From an uncultured Clostridia bacterium (GTDB lineage: Bacteria > Bacillota > Clostridia > Christensenellales > Borkfalkiaceae): a DNA stretch of 49,883 nucleotides. Below the pieces are notes generated by a model. That model searched no databases. It was not told the origin of the DNA and saw nothing but the letters and a program-made list of their open reading frames with translations. The position numbers were made by a program, and so were the translations under genes. Within the stretch, counting starts at the first letter, position 1. The number at the start of each line of letters is the position of its first letter. Positions 5,874-14,178 of the stretch are shown in pieces. Location: positions 1 to 49,883 of the forward strand of contig CANQUD010000012.1 of the NCBI GenBank assembly GCA_947626935.1. Direction: 5' to 3'.

Positions 5874-7820
5874 TCAGATCTCCTGTATCATCGGGACGAT
5901 CATGGGAGATTGCTTGGATTTTTTGAAGATATGGTTGCGGACGGCGCGGCGGACGGCATTCTCGTAGTCCTGCACGGTCGCGCTCGACGGGACGCCCGCG
6001 ATCGCCTTCATGACGACGCTCTTCAGCTCCCGAAGATAGTTCTTTTCGTCGGTGAACACGAAGCCCTTGCTCGTGATGACGGGTTCGCCCAAGACGGCGC
6101 CGTCCGAGAGGCAGATGCCGATGATGAACAGCCCCTCCGCGGAGATGTGGAGCCTGTCTTTGAGCGCTTCGCCGCTCTCAAGGTCCTCAAAGCCGTTGCC
6201 GTCGATGAGAATGGACCCGCCCGAGAAGCTCTCTCCCTGTTTGAGCGTTTCGTCCGTCAGTTCCACGCACGTCCCGATCTCGGGAATGAAGGTGTGCGAG
6301 GGATCCATGCCCATCTCCTGTGCGAGCAGGACATGGCGCTTGAGATGTCTGTATTCCCCGTGTACGGGAATGAAAAATTTGGGTTTTAAGAGGGAATGCA
6401 GGATCTTGTGCTCTTCCTGACAGGCGTGCCCCGAGACATGGATCTTTTCGAGGCTCTCATAGACGACGTCCGCCCCCCGCTTGTAGAGGTTGTTGATGAC
6501 GCGGTAGACCATTCTCTCGTTCCCCGGGATGGGGTTGGCGGAAATGATGATCGTGTCGTTCTGCCCGATCGTCACCTTGTTGAATTCGCCGTCCGCCATG
6601 CGGGTGAGGGCGGACATCGGCTCCCCCTGCGAACCCGTGGAGATAATGACGATCTCTCTGTCGAAATAGTTCTTGATCTTCTCCACGTCGACGAGGACGC
6701 CCTCGGGAATCGTCAATTCCCCGATCTTTGCCGCCGCCTCCGCGACGCCGAGCATGCTTCTGCCCGAAAGGGCGACCTTTCTGCGGAATTTGACGGCGAT
6801 ATCGACGATCTGCTGGAGCCTGTGCACATTGGATGCGAAGGTCGCGATGATGATGCGCCTGTCGGCATTCTCGGCAAAGAGATGCTCGAGGGTGGTGCCG
6901 ACGACTTTCTCGCTCATCGTGTAGCCCGCCCGTTCGATGTTGGTCGATTCGCCGAGGTACAGAAGCACGCCGCGCTTGCCGTATTCGGCGATCTCCTCGA
7001 GGTCGATGGGCTTGCCCGAGACGGGCGTCAGGTCGATCTTGAAGTCGCCGCTGTGGAACACGACGCCGTACGGCGTCTCGACGGCAAGTGCGACCGCCCC
7101 TGCGATGGAGTGGTTGACGTTGACGAAATTGACGGTGAAAGCATTCCCCGCGCGGACTTTCTCCTTGGGAGATACGGTAATCTCCCTGACGTTGTTGAGA
7201 CGGTGTTCGCGGAGCTTGTTGTCGACGAGGGCAAGGGTAAGCTTGGTGCCGTAGACGGGCACGTCGGGAAGGTCCTTCAGAAAATAGGGAACGCCGCCGA
7301 TGTGGTCCTCGTGCCCGTGGGTCAGAAAGAGTCCCTTGATCTTCTGCCTGTTCTTGACGAGATAGGAAATATCGGGAAATACGAGGTCAATGCCCGGCAT
7401 TTCCTCGGTGGGAAAGATGATGCCCGCGTCGATAACGATGATGTCGCTTCCGTATTCGAGGGCGGTCATGTTTTTGCCGATCTCCCCCACGCCGCCGAAG
7501 AATAAGATCTTGAGCGGCTTCTTTTTCTTCTCCGTCCTTTGGGGAGACTTTCCCTTCGGCGCTTTCGGCGCTTCCTTTTCCTTCGGCGGTTGGGGCTTCT
7601 TCTCCGTGCGGGAAGGATCGGCTTTCGTCACGTCGAGCCGCGTCCCCTTTCCCTTTGCGCGGGACTTTTTCTGTGCCTTATAGCCCGCTTCCGCCATTGC
7701 CTCGGGCGTACGGAGTTCCCCCGTGTGCTGTTGTTTTTGTCGGCTGTATGATTCCAGCCCGTTCAGAATGGCAAGTTCGATCGCGTCGCTTGCCCTGTTG
7801 TTGTTCTTTTTGCCTTTCAA
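5874..7820 (-). CDS. rnj: ribonuclease J with long basic N-terminal extension
   Basis: 648 residues. The core from about residue 102 (KILFFGGVGEIGKNM) to the end is RNase J, the 5'-exonuclease/endonuclease of mRNA decay and rRNA maturation: metallo-beta-lactamase ligands HGHEDH at 168-173, a beta-CASP domain with STGSQGEPMSAL, and IHVSGHACQEE near the C-terminus. Residues 1-101 are an added Lys/Pro/Gln-rich, probably disordered arm, absent from Bacillus RNase J1/J2 (about 555 residues). Translation most likely begins at a TTG codon (7820-7818), with AAGGAG eight bases upstream. The rare start may limit expression. It is followed by the membrane-protein gene and trmR on the same strand. I see only one rnj here. 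Confidence 0.95.
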   Translation of the reverse strand: MKGKKNNNRASDAIELAILNGLESYSRQKQQHTGELRTPEAMAEAGYKAQKKSRAKGKGTRLDVTKADPSRTEKKPQPPKEKEAPKAPKGKSPQRTEKKKKPLKILFFGGVGEIGKNMTALEYGSDIIVIDAGIIFPTEEMPGIDLVFPDISYLVKNRQKIKGLFLTHGHEDHIGGVPYFLKDLPDVPVYGTKLTLALVDNKLREHRLNNVREITVSPKEKVRAGNAFTVNFVNVNHSIAGAVALAVETPYGVVFHSGDFKIDLTPVSGKPIDLEEIAEYGKRGVLLYLGESTNIERAGYTMSEKVVGTTLEHLFAENADRRIIIATFASNVHRLQQIVDIAVKFRRKVALSGRSMLGVAEAAAKIGELTIPEGVLVDVEKIKNYFDREIVIISTGSQGEPMSALTRMADGEFNKVTIGQNDTIIISANPIPGNERMVYRVINNLYKRGADVVYESLEKIHVSGHACQEEHKILHSLLKPKFFIPVHGEYRHLKRHVLLAQEMGMDPSHTFIPEIGTCVELTDETLKQGESFSGGSILIDGNGFEDLESGEALKDRLHISAEGLFIIGICLSDGAVLGEPVITSKGFVFTDEKNYLRELKSVVMKAIAGVPSSATVQDYENAVRRAVRNHIFKKSKQSPMIVPMIQEI

Positions 7821-7850
7821 ATGATGTCTCCTTGATACTTGATAAGTGAT

Positions 7851-7884
7851 GAAAAAGAGAGCCGACGGCAGGATCAGCTCTCTC
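7851..7884 (-). terminator. intrinsic terminator of the 492-aa gene
   Basis: On the minus strand AGAGAGC pairs with GCTCTCT across a 14-base loop and is followed by TTTTTC. It lies 13 bases after the stop of the gene at 7897-9375 and upstream of rnj. Confidence 0.7.
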
Positions 7885-7896
7885 GTGTATTACGGA

Positions 7897-9375
7897 CTAA
7901 AAATCCAGATCCGATTTATCGACGATCGCCGTCTTGATGAGTCCCTCCGCGAGGAGTTCCTCGTCCGTGCGGAAGAAGTATTGTGCGGCGTAATCGACCG
8001 CCTCGCGCTCCTCTTTGACGGCGCCGTAGCGCTCCATGCAGAGGTCGATGAGACGGATGGACTTCTTGACTGCCGCTTTTGTCTTGATCTTGACCATCAT
8101 GGGCGTCGACTCGTACATCTTGGTGTCCCCCGCGAACTTCTGATGGTAGACCGTCTCGGGGAATTCGGCGGGATCGAGTGCAAGATACATGACGAGCGTC
8201 TTGCCGCGCATGCCGATCTTGATGACGGACTCGTTGCCGATCGAGAATCTGTCGTTCGTCCAGTTGATCTGCGAACGGACTTTCCCGTACGCGAGAATGG
8301 CGTTTTTGAGGTCGGAATAGTACCCCTTGACATCCTCATCGCTGCCGATGATCTTGGCGACGAAGCTCCGCTTGTAGCGCAGCATCTTGCTCTCATCCTC
8401 GACGACGGGAAGGACGACGGGAGCGACGGGAGAGACCGGCGCCTTCGCTGCCTTCGGGGCTTTTTCTTGTTCTTCCTCTGCGGCATTCTCCGCCGCGGCG
8501 GCAAGCTCCTCGAGCGGGGTCACGGCGCTCTCCTCGACAAGGCGGTCGAGATCTCTGTCGTCTGCGCCCAAGAGTTCGGCGACACGGCGGGCGACGCGGT
8601 CCGCAAATTCGTCGTCGGGCGTAAAGTCATGCTCCTGAAGGGCGGCGGCGAGCTTCTCGCCGATGAGTTCGTAGTCGGTGAGCGGGATCTGGTCGGCGAT
8701 CTCGCTTGCGATCGCCTCGGGATCGTTGCGGATGAGCGCGGCGACCTGTTCGGCGACCGATTCCGCGTCGACATGCGGAAGGGCTGCGACGAGCTTGTCG
8801 ACGACGAGGTCATAGTCGGGTTCGGGCAGGATGGAAGCGATCTTCTCGGCAAGGACGTCGTAGGCGAAGTTGCTGTCATCGAAGTACTCCCCTTCCGCCT
8901 TTTGTTCGGTCTCCGTGCCGTCCGCGGCAGCGGCTTCCCCGACGGTCTCTTCGGGCTGTTCTTCCCCGTGACCGAGGATGGCGGCGACCTTTTCCGCAAG
9001 CAGATCGTAGTCCACGACGGCGGGAACGGGCTGCGGGATCGTCAGAAGGCGGAGCTTTTCGTCGATGCTGTTGAGAAGTGCGGCGTTCTGCCGCTCGATC
9101 TCCTTGAGGAGTTCTTCCTGCATCTTGGCGTGTTCTTTGCGCGTGTAATCGTAGATGTCGATGTTCTGCTGGGCGAGATATTTGATCTCCGTCAGCAATT
9201 TTTCGACCCCCGTCTTGATCTCTTCCGTCAGAGCGTCATGGGAAAAGCCCTGCTGGGAAGCACCGTAGCGGTACTCCTTCTCCAAGGAATCCTGCGCTTC
9301 CTTGATCCTCTTCGTGATGCCTCTGAACATCCCCTCGAGAATATTGGAATATTTTTCGTCTAATCTGTCATCCAT
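7897..9375 (-). CDS. helical-repeat protein with conserved C-terminal domain, function unknown
   Basis: 492 residues, acidic, with no signal or membrane segment. Residues 1-115 are predicted coiled coil (KRIKEAQDSLEKEYRYG, KHAKMQEELLKEIERQ-like). Residues about 118-285 hold at least six imperfect 15-35-residue repeats of the form DYDLLAEKVAAIL, YDVLAEKIASILPEP, DYDLVVDKLVAALP and DYELIGEKLAAAL. After an Ala/Pro/Glu linker, residues about 335-465 form a compact alpha/beta domain starting LRYKRSFVAKIIGSDEDVKGYYSDLKN with GKTLVMYLALDP in its middle. I recall similar unnamed domains in gut Clostridia but no function for them. It has its own promoter and terminator, so it is monocistronic. A cytoskeletal or scaffold role is only a guess. 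Confidence 0.85.
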   Translation of the reverse strand: MDDRLDEKYSNILEGMFRGITKRIKEAQDSLEKEYRYGASQQGFSHDALTEEIKTGVEKLLTEIKYLAQQNIDIYDYTRKEHAKMQEELLKEIERQNAALLNSIDEKLRLLTIPQPVPAVVDYDLLAEKVAAILGHGEEQPEETVGEAAAADGTETEQKAEGEYFDDSNFAYDVLAEKIASILPEPDYDLVVDKLVAALPHVDAESVAEQVAALIRNDPEAIASEIADQIPLTDYELIGEKLAAALQEHDFTPDDEFADRVARRVAELLGADDRDLDRLVEESAVTPLEELAAAAENAAEEEQEKAPKAAKAPVSPVAPVVLPVVEDESKMLRYKRSFVAKIIGSDEDVKGYYSDLKNAILAYGKVRSQINWTNDRFSIGNESVIKIGMRGKTLVMYLALDPAEFPETVYHQKFAGDTKMYESTPMMVKIKTKAAVKKSIRLIDLCMERYGAVKEEREAVDYAAQYFFRTDEELLAEGLIKTAIVDKSDLDF

Positions 9376-9424
9376 GATGCGCCCTCACATGATCGGAAAC
9401 CGACCGCATTCTCTGTCCTTCTAT

Positions 9425-9453
9425 ATTTTACACCAAAAGAATGCAAATGTAAA
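9425..9453 (-). promoter_or_regulatory. sigma-A promoter of the 492-aa gene
   Basis: On the minus strand TTTACA (9453-9448), 17 bases, TAAAAT (9430-9425), about 50 bases before the ATG at 9375. Confidence 0.65.
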
Positions 9454-9540
9454 TGGTTTTTTGGAACTTTCCCGCGATAAACGCAGATTTTTCTCCCCGC
9501 CGAAGCTCCTTTCGGAAGAAGTTGCGGGCAAAAGGCGGCG

Positions 9541-10326
9541 CTACAGCATTTTCTTTTCGAGGCGGCGCCGCCCGAGCCGCACGCGGTTGAAGATGACGCC
9601 CGCGACGAAGCAGAGCATCATCCAGTAGAGCCACAGCAGAAAGATGAAGAGAAAGGCGAGTGCGCCGTACAGTTTTTGCTTGTCGCCGAAGTGCAGATAG
9701 ACGGAGAAGGCACCCGATGCGGCGAGCCACGCGACGGCGGTCAGAAAGCTCCCGAGCGCGGTGTCCGAGGGACGCAGACGGTACGGGCAGATGTAGGAAT
9801 TGAGGATCCATGCGCCGAAAAAGCCGAGTGCGAGCAGGAGCGCATAGAAGGCGGGGTAGGAAATATAGGGCGGAAGAAAGCGGGTAAAGACGCTCGCCGC
9901 AAAGAGCAGGGTCGCCGCGGCGGCGAAGAAGGCGAGAACGGCGAAGGTAAGAAGGATCGCCGAAATTCTTACCCGCCAGCCGTGGCGGAGGCGGCGGGTC
10001 TCATAGATCATTTCCCCGCTCTTGCGGAGATGATAGAAAAAGGCGGAGCACGACCAGAGGGTCGTTGCGAGAAAGAGAACGCTCACCTTTCCCCCCGCAT
10101 AGGCGGCATTCTCCCGAAGGACGGCGAGGAGTTCTTCCGCCCAGCCGAAGAGACCGCTCTGTTCGAGCGGGACCTCAAGGGCGGCGCTGCCGAAGAGCAG
10201 GGTCAGCCAAAAGACAAAGGGCACGAGGGATAGGATGAGGAAGAACACAAGCGTCCCCGCGACGGTGGAATATCGGTGATAGGTCAGCGTTTTTGAGATC
10301 TCTTTCACCCGTGCGATGAGTTTCAT
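9541..10326 (-). CDS. YihY/BrkB-family integral membrane protein
   Basis: 261 residues. Six predicted membrane helices begin with STVAGTLVFFLILSLVPFVFWL, whose aromatic and Ser/Leu/Pro pattern is characteristic of the YihY (Virul_fac_BrkB, once called RNase BN) family. Other segments are VLFLATTLWSCSAFFYHL, ILLTFAVLAFFAAAATLLF and the last LYGALAFLFIFLLWLYWMMLCFVAGVIFNRV. The conserved loop DTALGSFLTAVAWL precedes the final pair. The biochemical role of the family is not established; it is not a nuclease. The basic C-terminus RLGRRRLEKK fits a cytosolic tail. It follows the 30-residue ORF and a hairpin on the same strand and may be read from the ABC-exporter promoter or separately. Confidence 0.87.
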   Translation of the reverse strand: MKLIARVKEISKTLTYHRYSTVAGTLVFFLILSLVPFVFWLTLLFGSAALEVPLEQSGLFGWAEELLAVLRENAAYAGGKVSVLFLATTLWSCSAFFYHLRKSGEMIYETRRLRHGWRVRISAILLTFAVLAFFAAAATLLFAASVFTRFLPPYISYPAFYALLLALGFFGAWILNSYICPYRLRPSDTALGSFLTAVAWLAASGAFSVYLHFGDKQKLYGALAFLFIFLLWLYWMMLCFVAGVIFNRVRLGRRRLEKKML

Positions 10327-10362
10327 GAAAACAGTATGGGGAATTTGTGGAAAAAATAGAAG

Positions 10363-10386
10363 AAACCGTCACATGGGTGACGGTTT
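10363..10386. terminator. hairpin overlapping the end of the 30-aa ORF
   Basis: AAACCGTCAC-ATGG-GTGACGGTTT is a perfect 10-bp stem. The T run is best on the plus strand; on the minus strand the stem ends in TTTCTTCTATTTTTT. Its position just before yihY suggests that it ends or attenuates the marR-exporter transcript. Confidence 0.55.
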
Positions 10387-10461
10387 TTGTTTCTTCAAGA
10401 GGTCTTTGAGATAGGTTTCGTACTCCTCGTCTGTAAGCTTCGGGATCTTCTTCTTTGCCAT
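10369..10461 (-). CDS. 30-residue basic microprotein
   Basis: A short ORF coding for MAKKKIPKLTDEEYETYLKD plus ten more residues ending KKQKPSPM. It has a proper ribosome site (GAGGTG, four bases before the ATG) and starts 45 bases after the ABC exporter stop on the same strand. Its last codons are inside a perfect hairpin, so translation to the end would melt the stem. The Lys-rich start followed by an acidic helix suggests a folded micro-helix or a leader-peptide role. It has no known family. A chance ORF cannot be excluded, but the ribosome site and placement argue for it. Confidence 0.5.
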   Translation of the reverse strand: MAKKKIPKLTDEEYETYLKDLLKKQKPSPM

Positions 10462-10506
10462 AAGCACCTCGCACATTTCCCAAAGTATGCCCATGGCGGG
10501 AAGTTT

Positions 10507-13488
10507 TTATTCCGTCCTGAGCGCGATGACGGGGTCTTTTTTCGCCGCCGCCTGCGCGGGGATGAGTCCCGAGATCAACGTCAGAGCCACGCTGACGCAA
10601 ACCATGATGAATGCCGTCAGGGCGGGCAGCGATGCGATCCCCGAAATGCCCGAGAGCGAATAGATGATGAGGTTGATGATGACGGAGATCGCGTATGTCA
10701 CCCCCACGCCGATGAGTCCCGCGGCAAGCCCGATGATGAAGGTCTCCGCATTGAAGAGATTGCGGATATCCATTTTCCTTGCGCCGAGGCTCCTCAAGAC
10801 GCCGATCTCCTTGACGCGTTCGACGACGGACACATAGGTGATAATTCCGATCATGACCGAGCTGACGACGAGGGAAATGGACGTGAAGGCGACGAGGACG
10901 TATGTAATGACATCGAGCATCGTCTGCATCATGCCCATGAGCAGTCCCACGCGGTCGGTGTAGGTGATCTTGTCCCCTTCCTCCCGATTTTCCATGGTGT
11001 TCCATTTGTCGAGATAGGTCAAGACTTTCTCCTTTGCGTCAAAGTCGGCGGGATAGATGTAGACCCCGTTGGGCGTATCGTTTCCGCCGAGCGGGCGGAC
11101 AATGGTCTCCGCCAACCCATAACTGATGAAAATGGTGCCCGTAAGCGGCATGCCGAGCACGGGTTCCACGTTGCGCGTGACGAGCGGATCCCCGAGCGCG
11201 GCGGCGAGATCTTCGCGCGTGAAGGTCGTGCCGAGGTTTGCTACGTTTGCCTTCATGGCTTCCACCGTTTTCTCATCGAGCTGGGCAACGAGTGCGGGAC
11301 TGTATTGTTCGAGGAAAGCCAGCATGGCGTCACGGGTGAGCAGCAGATCGATGTTGGCACCCATCTGCTCGAGCGTTTCCAAAAAGCCCTCCCCCAAGGA
11401 GTCTGCGATCGCGCTGCGGACGGAGCTGAGGTCGAGCGCCGTATATTCCTCATTGAGCTGTGCGGACGGGGAGCGGTAGCCGACGAGGTCGTCGTATTCC
11501 CCCATGTCGAGCATGGACTTGACCATTTCCGTGAAAGCCTCGGGAAGCTTGGCGGCGTCGCTCTGCATCCACTTCACGATCTCGCTCTCCTTGTTTGCCG
11601 CGAGATAGTGATGCAGCGTTTCCTCGGTGATGTTGAACCCGTTATTGAGACAACCGTAGGTGCGTCCCTCCTTGAGGCGGAGCACAGCGGAAATTTTGAG
11701 GGGGATGCCGACTTCCTTGCCGTCCTTTTGCGTGGCGAGATCCTTCCGCTCGCCGCTATAGACAAACGGCTGCTCGTAGAAATCGGTCGTCTCCCTCTTG
11801 GAATAGACAGCATCGTTGAAGTAGAGGGTGTAATCTTTGTTCAGGATCTCTCCGAAGGGAATTTCCTTGAATTTTTTGTCCCCCGTATAGTCCTCTTCGC
11901 CCATGTTGAAGAGTTCCATAAAGTCCACTTCCGGCAAAAAGCCGAGCTGGGCGAGGGTCAGGTCGGTGGAATCGTTCTTTTCGCCGACGACGAGGACCGC
12001 CTCATTCTCGTTTTGGGGGAAGTGCATGGTCTCGGGGTCGAGAATGTCGTACTGCGACAGGACGTATTCGGAATAGCGTTCGTTGGAAAGTTCCGTCCCC
12101 GGCATGACGCCGAGCACGTCCGTAAAGAAATCCACATAGATGAGGAGAGCCTGATATTCGGGCGCAAGGGAGATGAGTTCATCCGTATAGAACTCCCTCA
12201 ATTCCGACAGCGAGAGATTTTTCCGGACGACGGGCGTGGTGACGTTATTATCACGGTCGAGTACGCCCCCCGTCGTGACAGAGGTGAAGAGATTGTCCGT
12301 AAGGCTCACGCCGTAGGAATACTTGATCGCGGAAAACCAGTCGGGGTGCTCCTTCATTCCCTGCTGCAGGTAGGAGAGATAGTCCTCCGAGAGATTGTTC
12401 GTGACGGCGATGCCCTGTGCGAGCTGCGTCAGGAAGGAATTGACGTACACCTTGTCGCCCAGCTGATCCATGTCGGGCAAGCTGTCGAGAGACTCCGCAT
12501 TCGCCATGACCGCATTGAGGTCGAGCGTGTTTTCCTGTATCTCGACGGGATAATAGGAGAGCATATCCTCTTCCGTCCTGCGGATGTAGGTGTTGAAGCC
12601 CGAGGAGAGCGCCAGAACGAGGCACACCGAGATGATGCCGATCGAGCCTGCGACCGACGTGATGATCGTGCGTCCCTTCTTCGTCAGAAGATTCTTTGCG
12701 GAGAGGGCGAGCGACGTGAGAAAGCTCATCTTCGCGCGGAGCCTTCCCGAAGCTCTCTTCTCTTCCGTCTCCCCCGCCTCTTGCGCGTATTCCTGCGCTT
12801 CCTCTTCCTCGGAATAGGGAGCGCTGTCCGATTCCACAAGCCCGTCCTTCAGACGGACGATGCGGGAAGAATACTTTTCGGCAAGCTCGGGGTTGTGCGT
12901 CACCATGATGACGAGGCGTTCCGAGGCGATCTCCTTGATGAGTTCCATGACCTCGACGCTCGTCTTGGAGTCGAGGGCGCCCGTCGGTTCGTCGGCAAGC
13001 AGGATGTCGGGATCGTTGACGAGGGCGCGGGCGATCGCGACACGCTGCATCTGCCCGCCCGAAAGTTGGTTGGGGCGTTTGTTCAGCTCTTCTCCCAGCC
13101 CCACGCGCTGAAGCGCCTTTTCTGCCCTCTCTCTGCGTTCCGCCTTGCCGACGCCCGCGATCGTGAGCGCCAGCTCCACATTCGACAAGACCGTCTGGTG
13201 CGGAATGAGATTGTACGACTGGAAGATGAAGCCGATCCTGTGATTGCGGTAGACGTCCCAGTCGCGGTCCCTGTAGTCCTTGGTCGACCTGCCCTGAATG
13301 GTGAGGTCGCCCGAAGTGTAATGGTCCAGCCCGCCTATGATGTTGAGAAGGGTCGTCTTGCCGCAGCCCGACGGACCGAGCACGGAGACGAATTCATTCT
13401 TCCGAAAGCAAAGCGTGATCCCCTTCAGCGCATGGACGCTCCCTTGCGCAACTTTGTAGTCTTTTGTGATGTCATTGAGTTTCAACAT
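10507..13488 (-). CDS. fused ABC exporter, ATPase plus FtsX-like permease
   Basis: 993 residues. Residues 1-225 are a LolD/MacB-type ATPase: Walker A GPSGCGKT 38-45, Q-loop FIFQSYNL, signature LSGGQ 142-146, Walker [14 protein letters not shown] 162-174 and switch His in MVTHN. An acidic linker follows. Transmembrane helix 1 (about 274-296, [21 protein letters not shown]) leads to a 500-residue extracytoplasmic domain, and three C-terminal helices ([34 protein letters not shown] ahead of the last two) form the FtsX-like unit. This is a type VII (MacB) mechanotransmission architecture, used for antimicrobial-peptide resistance, lipoprotein or toxin export. It lies 30 bases after a marR gene, so it is probably an inducible efflux or defence system. 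The substrate is unknown. Confidence 0.92.
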   Translation of the reverse strand: MLKLNDITKDYKVAQGSVHALKGITLCFRKNEFVSVLGPSGCGKTTLLNIIGGLDHYTSGDLTIQGRSTKDYRDRDWDVYRNHRIGFIFQSYNLIPHQTVLSNVELALTIAGVGKAERRERAEKALQRVGLGEELNKRPNQLSGGQMQRVAIARALVNDPDILLADEPTGALDSKTSVEVMELIKEIASERLVIMVTHNPELAEKYSSRIVRLKDGLVESDSAPYSEEEEAQEYAQEAGETEEKRASGRLRAKMSFLTSLALSAKNLLTKKGRTIITSVAGSIGIISVCLVLALSSGFNTYIRRTEEDMLSYYPVEIQENTLDLNAVMANAESLDSLPDMDQLGDKVYVNSFLTQLAQGIAVTNNLSEDYLSYLQQGMKEHPDWFSAIKYSYGVSLTDNLFTSVTTGGVLDRDNNVTTPVVRKNLSLSELREFYTDELISLAPEYQALLIYVDFFTDVLGVMPGTELSNERYSEYVLSQYDILDPETMHFPQNENEAVLVVGEKNDSTDLTLAQLGFLPEVDFMELFNMGEEDYTGDKKFKEIPFGEILNKDYTLYFNDAVYSKRETTDFYEQPFVYSGERKDLATQKDGKEVGIPLKISAVLRLKEGRTYGCLNNGFNITEETLHHYLAANKESEIVKWMQSDAAKLPEAFTEMVKSMLDMGEYDDLVGYRSPSAQLNEEYTALDLSSVRSAIADSLGEGFLETLEQMGANIDLLLTRDAMLAFLEQYSPALVAQLDEKTVEAMKANVANLGTTFTREDLAAALGDPLVTRNVEPVLGMPLTGTIFISYGLAETIVRPLGGNDTPNGVYIYPADFDAKEKVLTYLDKWNTMENREEGDKITYTDRVGLLMGMMQTMLDVITYVLVAFTSISLVVSSVMIGIITYVSVVERVKEIGVLRSLGARKMDIRNLFNAETFIIGLAAGLIGVGVTYAISVIINLIIYSLSGISGIASLPALTAFIMVCVSVALTLISGLIPAQAAAKKDPVIALRTE

Positions 13489-13518
13489 AAGGCGTTCGTT
13501 CCTTCCTCATGAAAAAGT

Positions 13519-13983
13519 TTACTTCTGCGCTTCTCCCGCCGCCCTCTTTTCGCGGGCGTCCCTGACAAGCGCCATGAAATCGGAGCAGTCGACCGAAAGC
13601 CGCTGCATCCTTTCCCTTCCGAATTTTGCGGCGCATTCCTCGAGGATCGCGTTGAGCGCGGCGCATTGCGCGTCATAGTTTGCCTCTGCATTCCCCGAAA
13701 GACGGATATAGGCGATCTTTCTGTCGTCGGGCGCCGCCGTGCGCACGACGATCTCGCTCTTTTCGAGCTTTGTGACGATCTGGGAGACCGCCGAACGGGT
13801 CACTCCCAATCTTCTCGCAAGTTCCGACGAAATGATGTCCCTCCCTTTTCTTCGCTCGGAAACGACTTCCTTCAGCAGTCTGTACTCTGTCTTGGAAAGC
13901 TTGCCGTAATCCCCGAAAAATTGCAGGCTTTCCAGATCCTCCAACACATTGAGCACCTTGACTGCGTACTCATTCAGTTCCAT
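13519..13983 (-). CDS. MarR-family transcriptional regulator
   Basis: 154 residues. A winged-helix domain occupies about residues 30-110: LSKTEYRLLKEVVSERR, then the recognition region SSELARRLGVTRSAVSQIVTKLEKSEIVVRTAAPDDRKIAYIRLSGNA, where the DDRK wing is typical of MarR. Start ATG 13983 has GGGAGGT six bases upstream; a longer frame to 14031 lacks one. The ABC exporter gene follows 30 bases downstream, so it most likely represses its own operon and is released by a small ligand or by an exporter substrate. An inverted repeat over its -10 box (14018-14030) is a fitting autoregulatory operator. Confidence 0.9.
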   Translation of the reverse strand: MELNEYAVKVLNVLEDLESLQFFGDYGKLSKTEYRLLKEVVSERRKGRDIISSELARRLGVTRSAVSQIVTKLEKSEIVVRTAAPDDRKIAYIRLSGNAEANYDAQCAALNAILEECAAKFGRERMQRLSVDCSDFMALVRDAREKRAAGEAQK

Positions 13984-14017
13984 TTGTACCTCCCATAGAT
14001 TTTCATTCGCTGAACTA

Positions 14018-14052
14018 TGTATATTATACAAAATTTATATTTCTTTTGTCAA
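14018..14052 (-). promoter_or_regulatory. marR-exporter promoter with operator over the -10
   Basis: On the minus strand TTGACA (14052-14047), an 18-base spacer and TATAAT (14028-14023). The sequence TGTATA-T-TATACA at 14018-14030 is a perfect 6-bp inverted repeat around one base and covers the -10, as expected for a MarR repressor site. Confidence 0.7.
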
Positions 14053-14116
14053 TCAACTTGTGCCCATATTTCGTATACGGTCGAAATTTTCACCCAAGAT
14101 ACACCCGAATATCATC

Positions 14117-14161
14117 AAAAAACGCCCCGCATCCGTTGCGGAAGGCAACAGAGGCGGGGCG
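14117..14161 (-). terminator. intrinsic terminator of the CNNM/CBS gene
   Basis: On the minus strand CGCCCCGC pairs with GCGGGGCG around an inner GTTGCC/GGCAAC hairpin and runs into TTTTTT. It lies 18 bases after the stop. Confidence 0.85.
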
Positions 14162-14178
14162 CCGATCGGAAATTGTGT

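Noticed and set aside
10387-13512. A 1041-residue plus-strand frame across the ABC exporter region
   Set aside because: It is the complement of the exporter gene, has no family motif or ribosome site, and is of a kind that arises opposite GC-rich coding DNA. The minus-strand gene has all ABC motifs.
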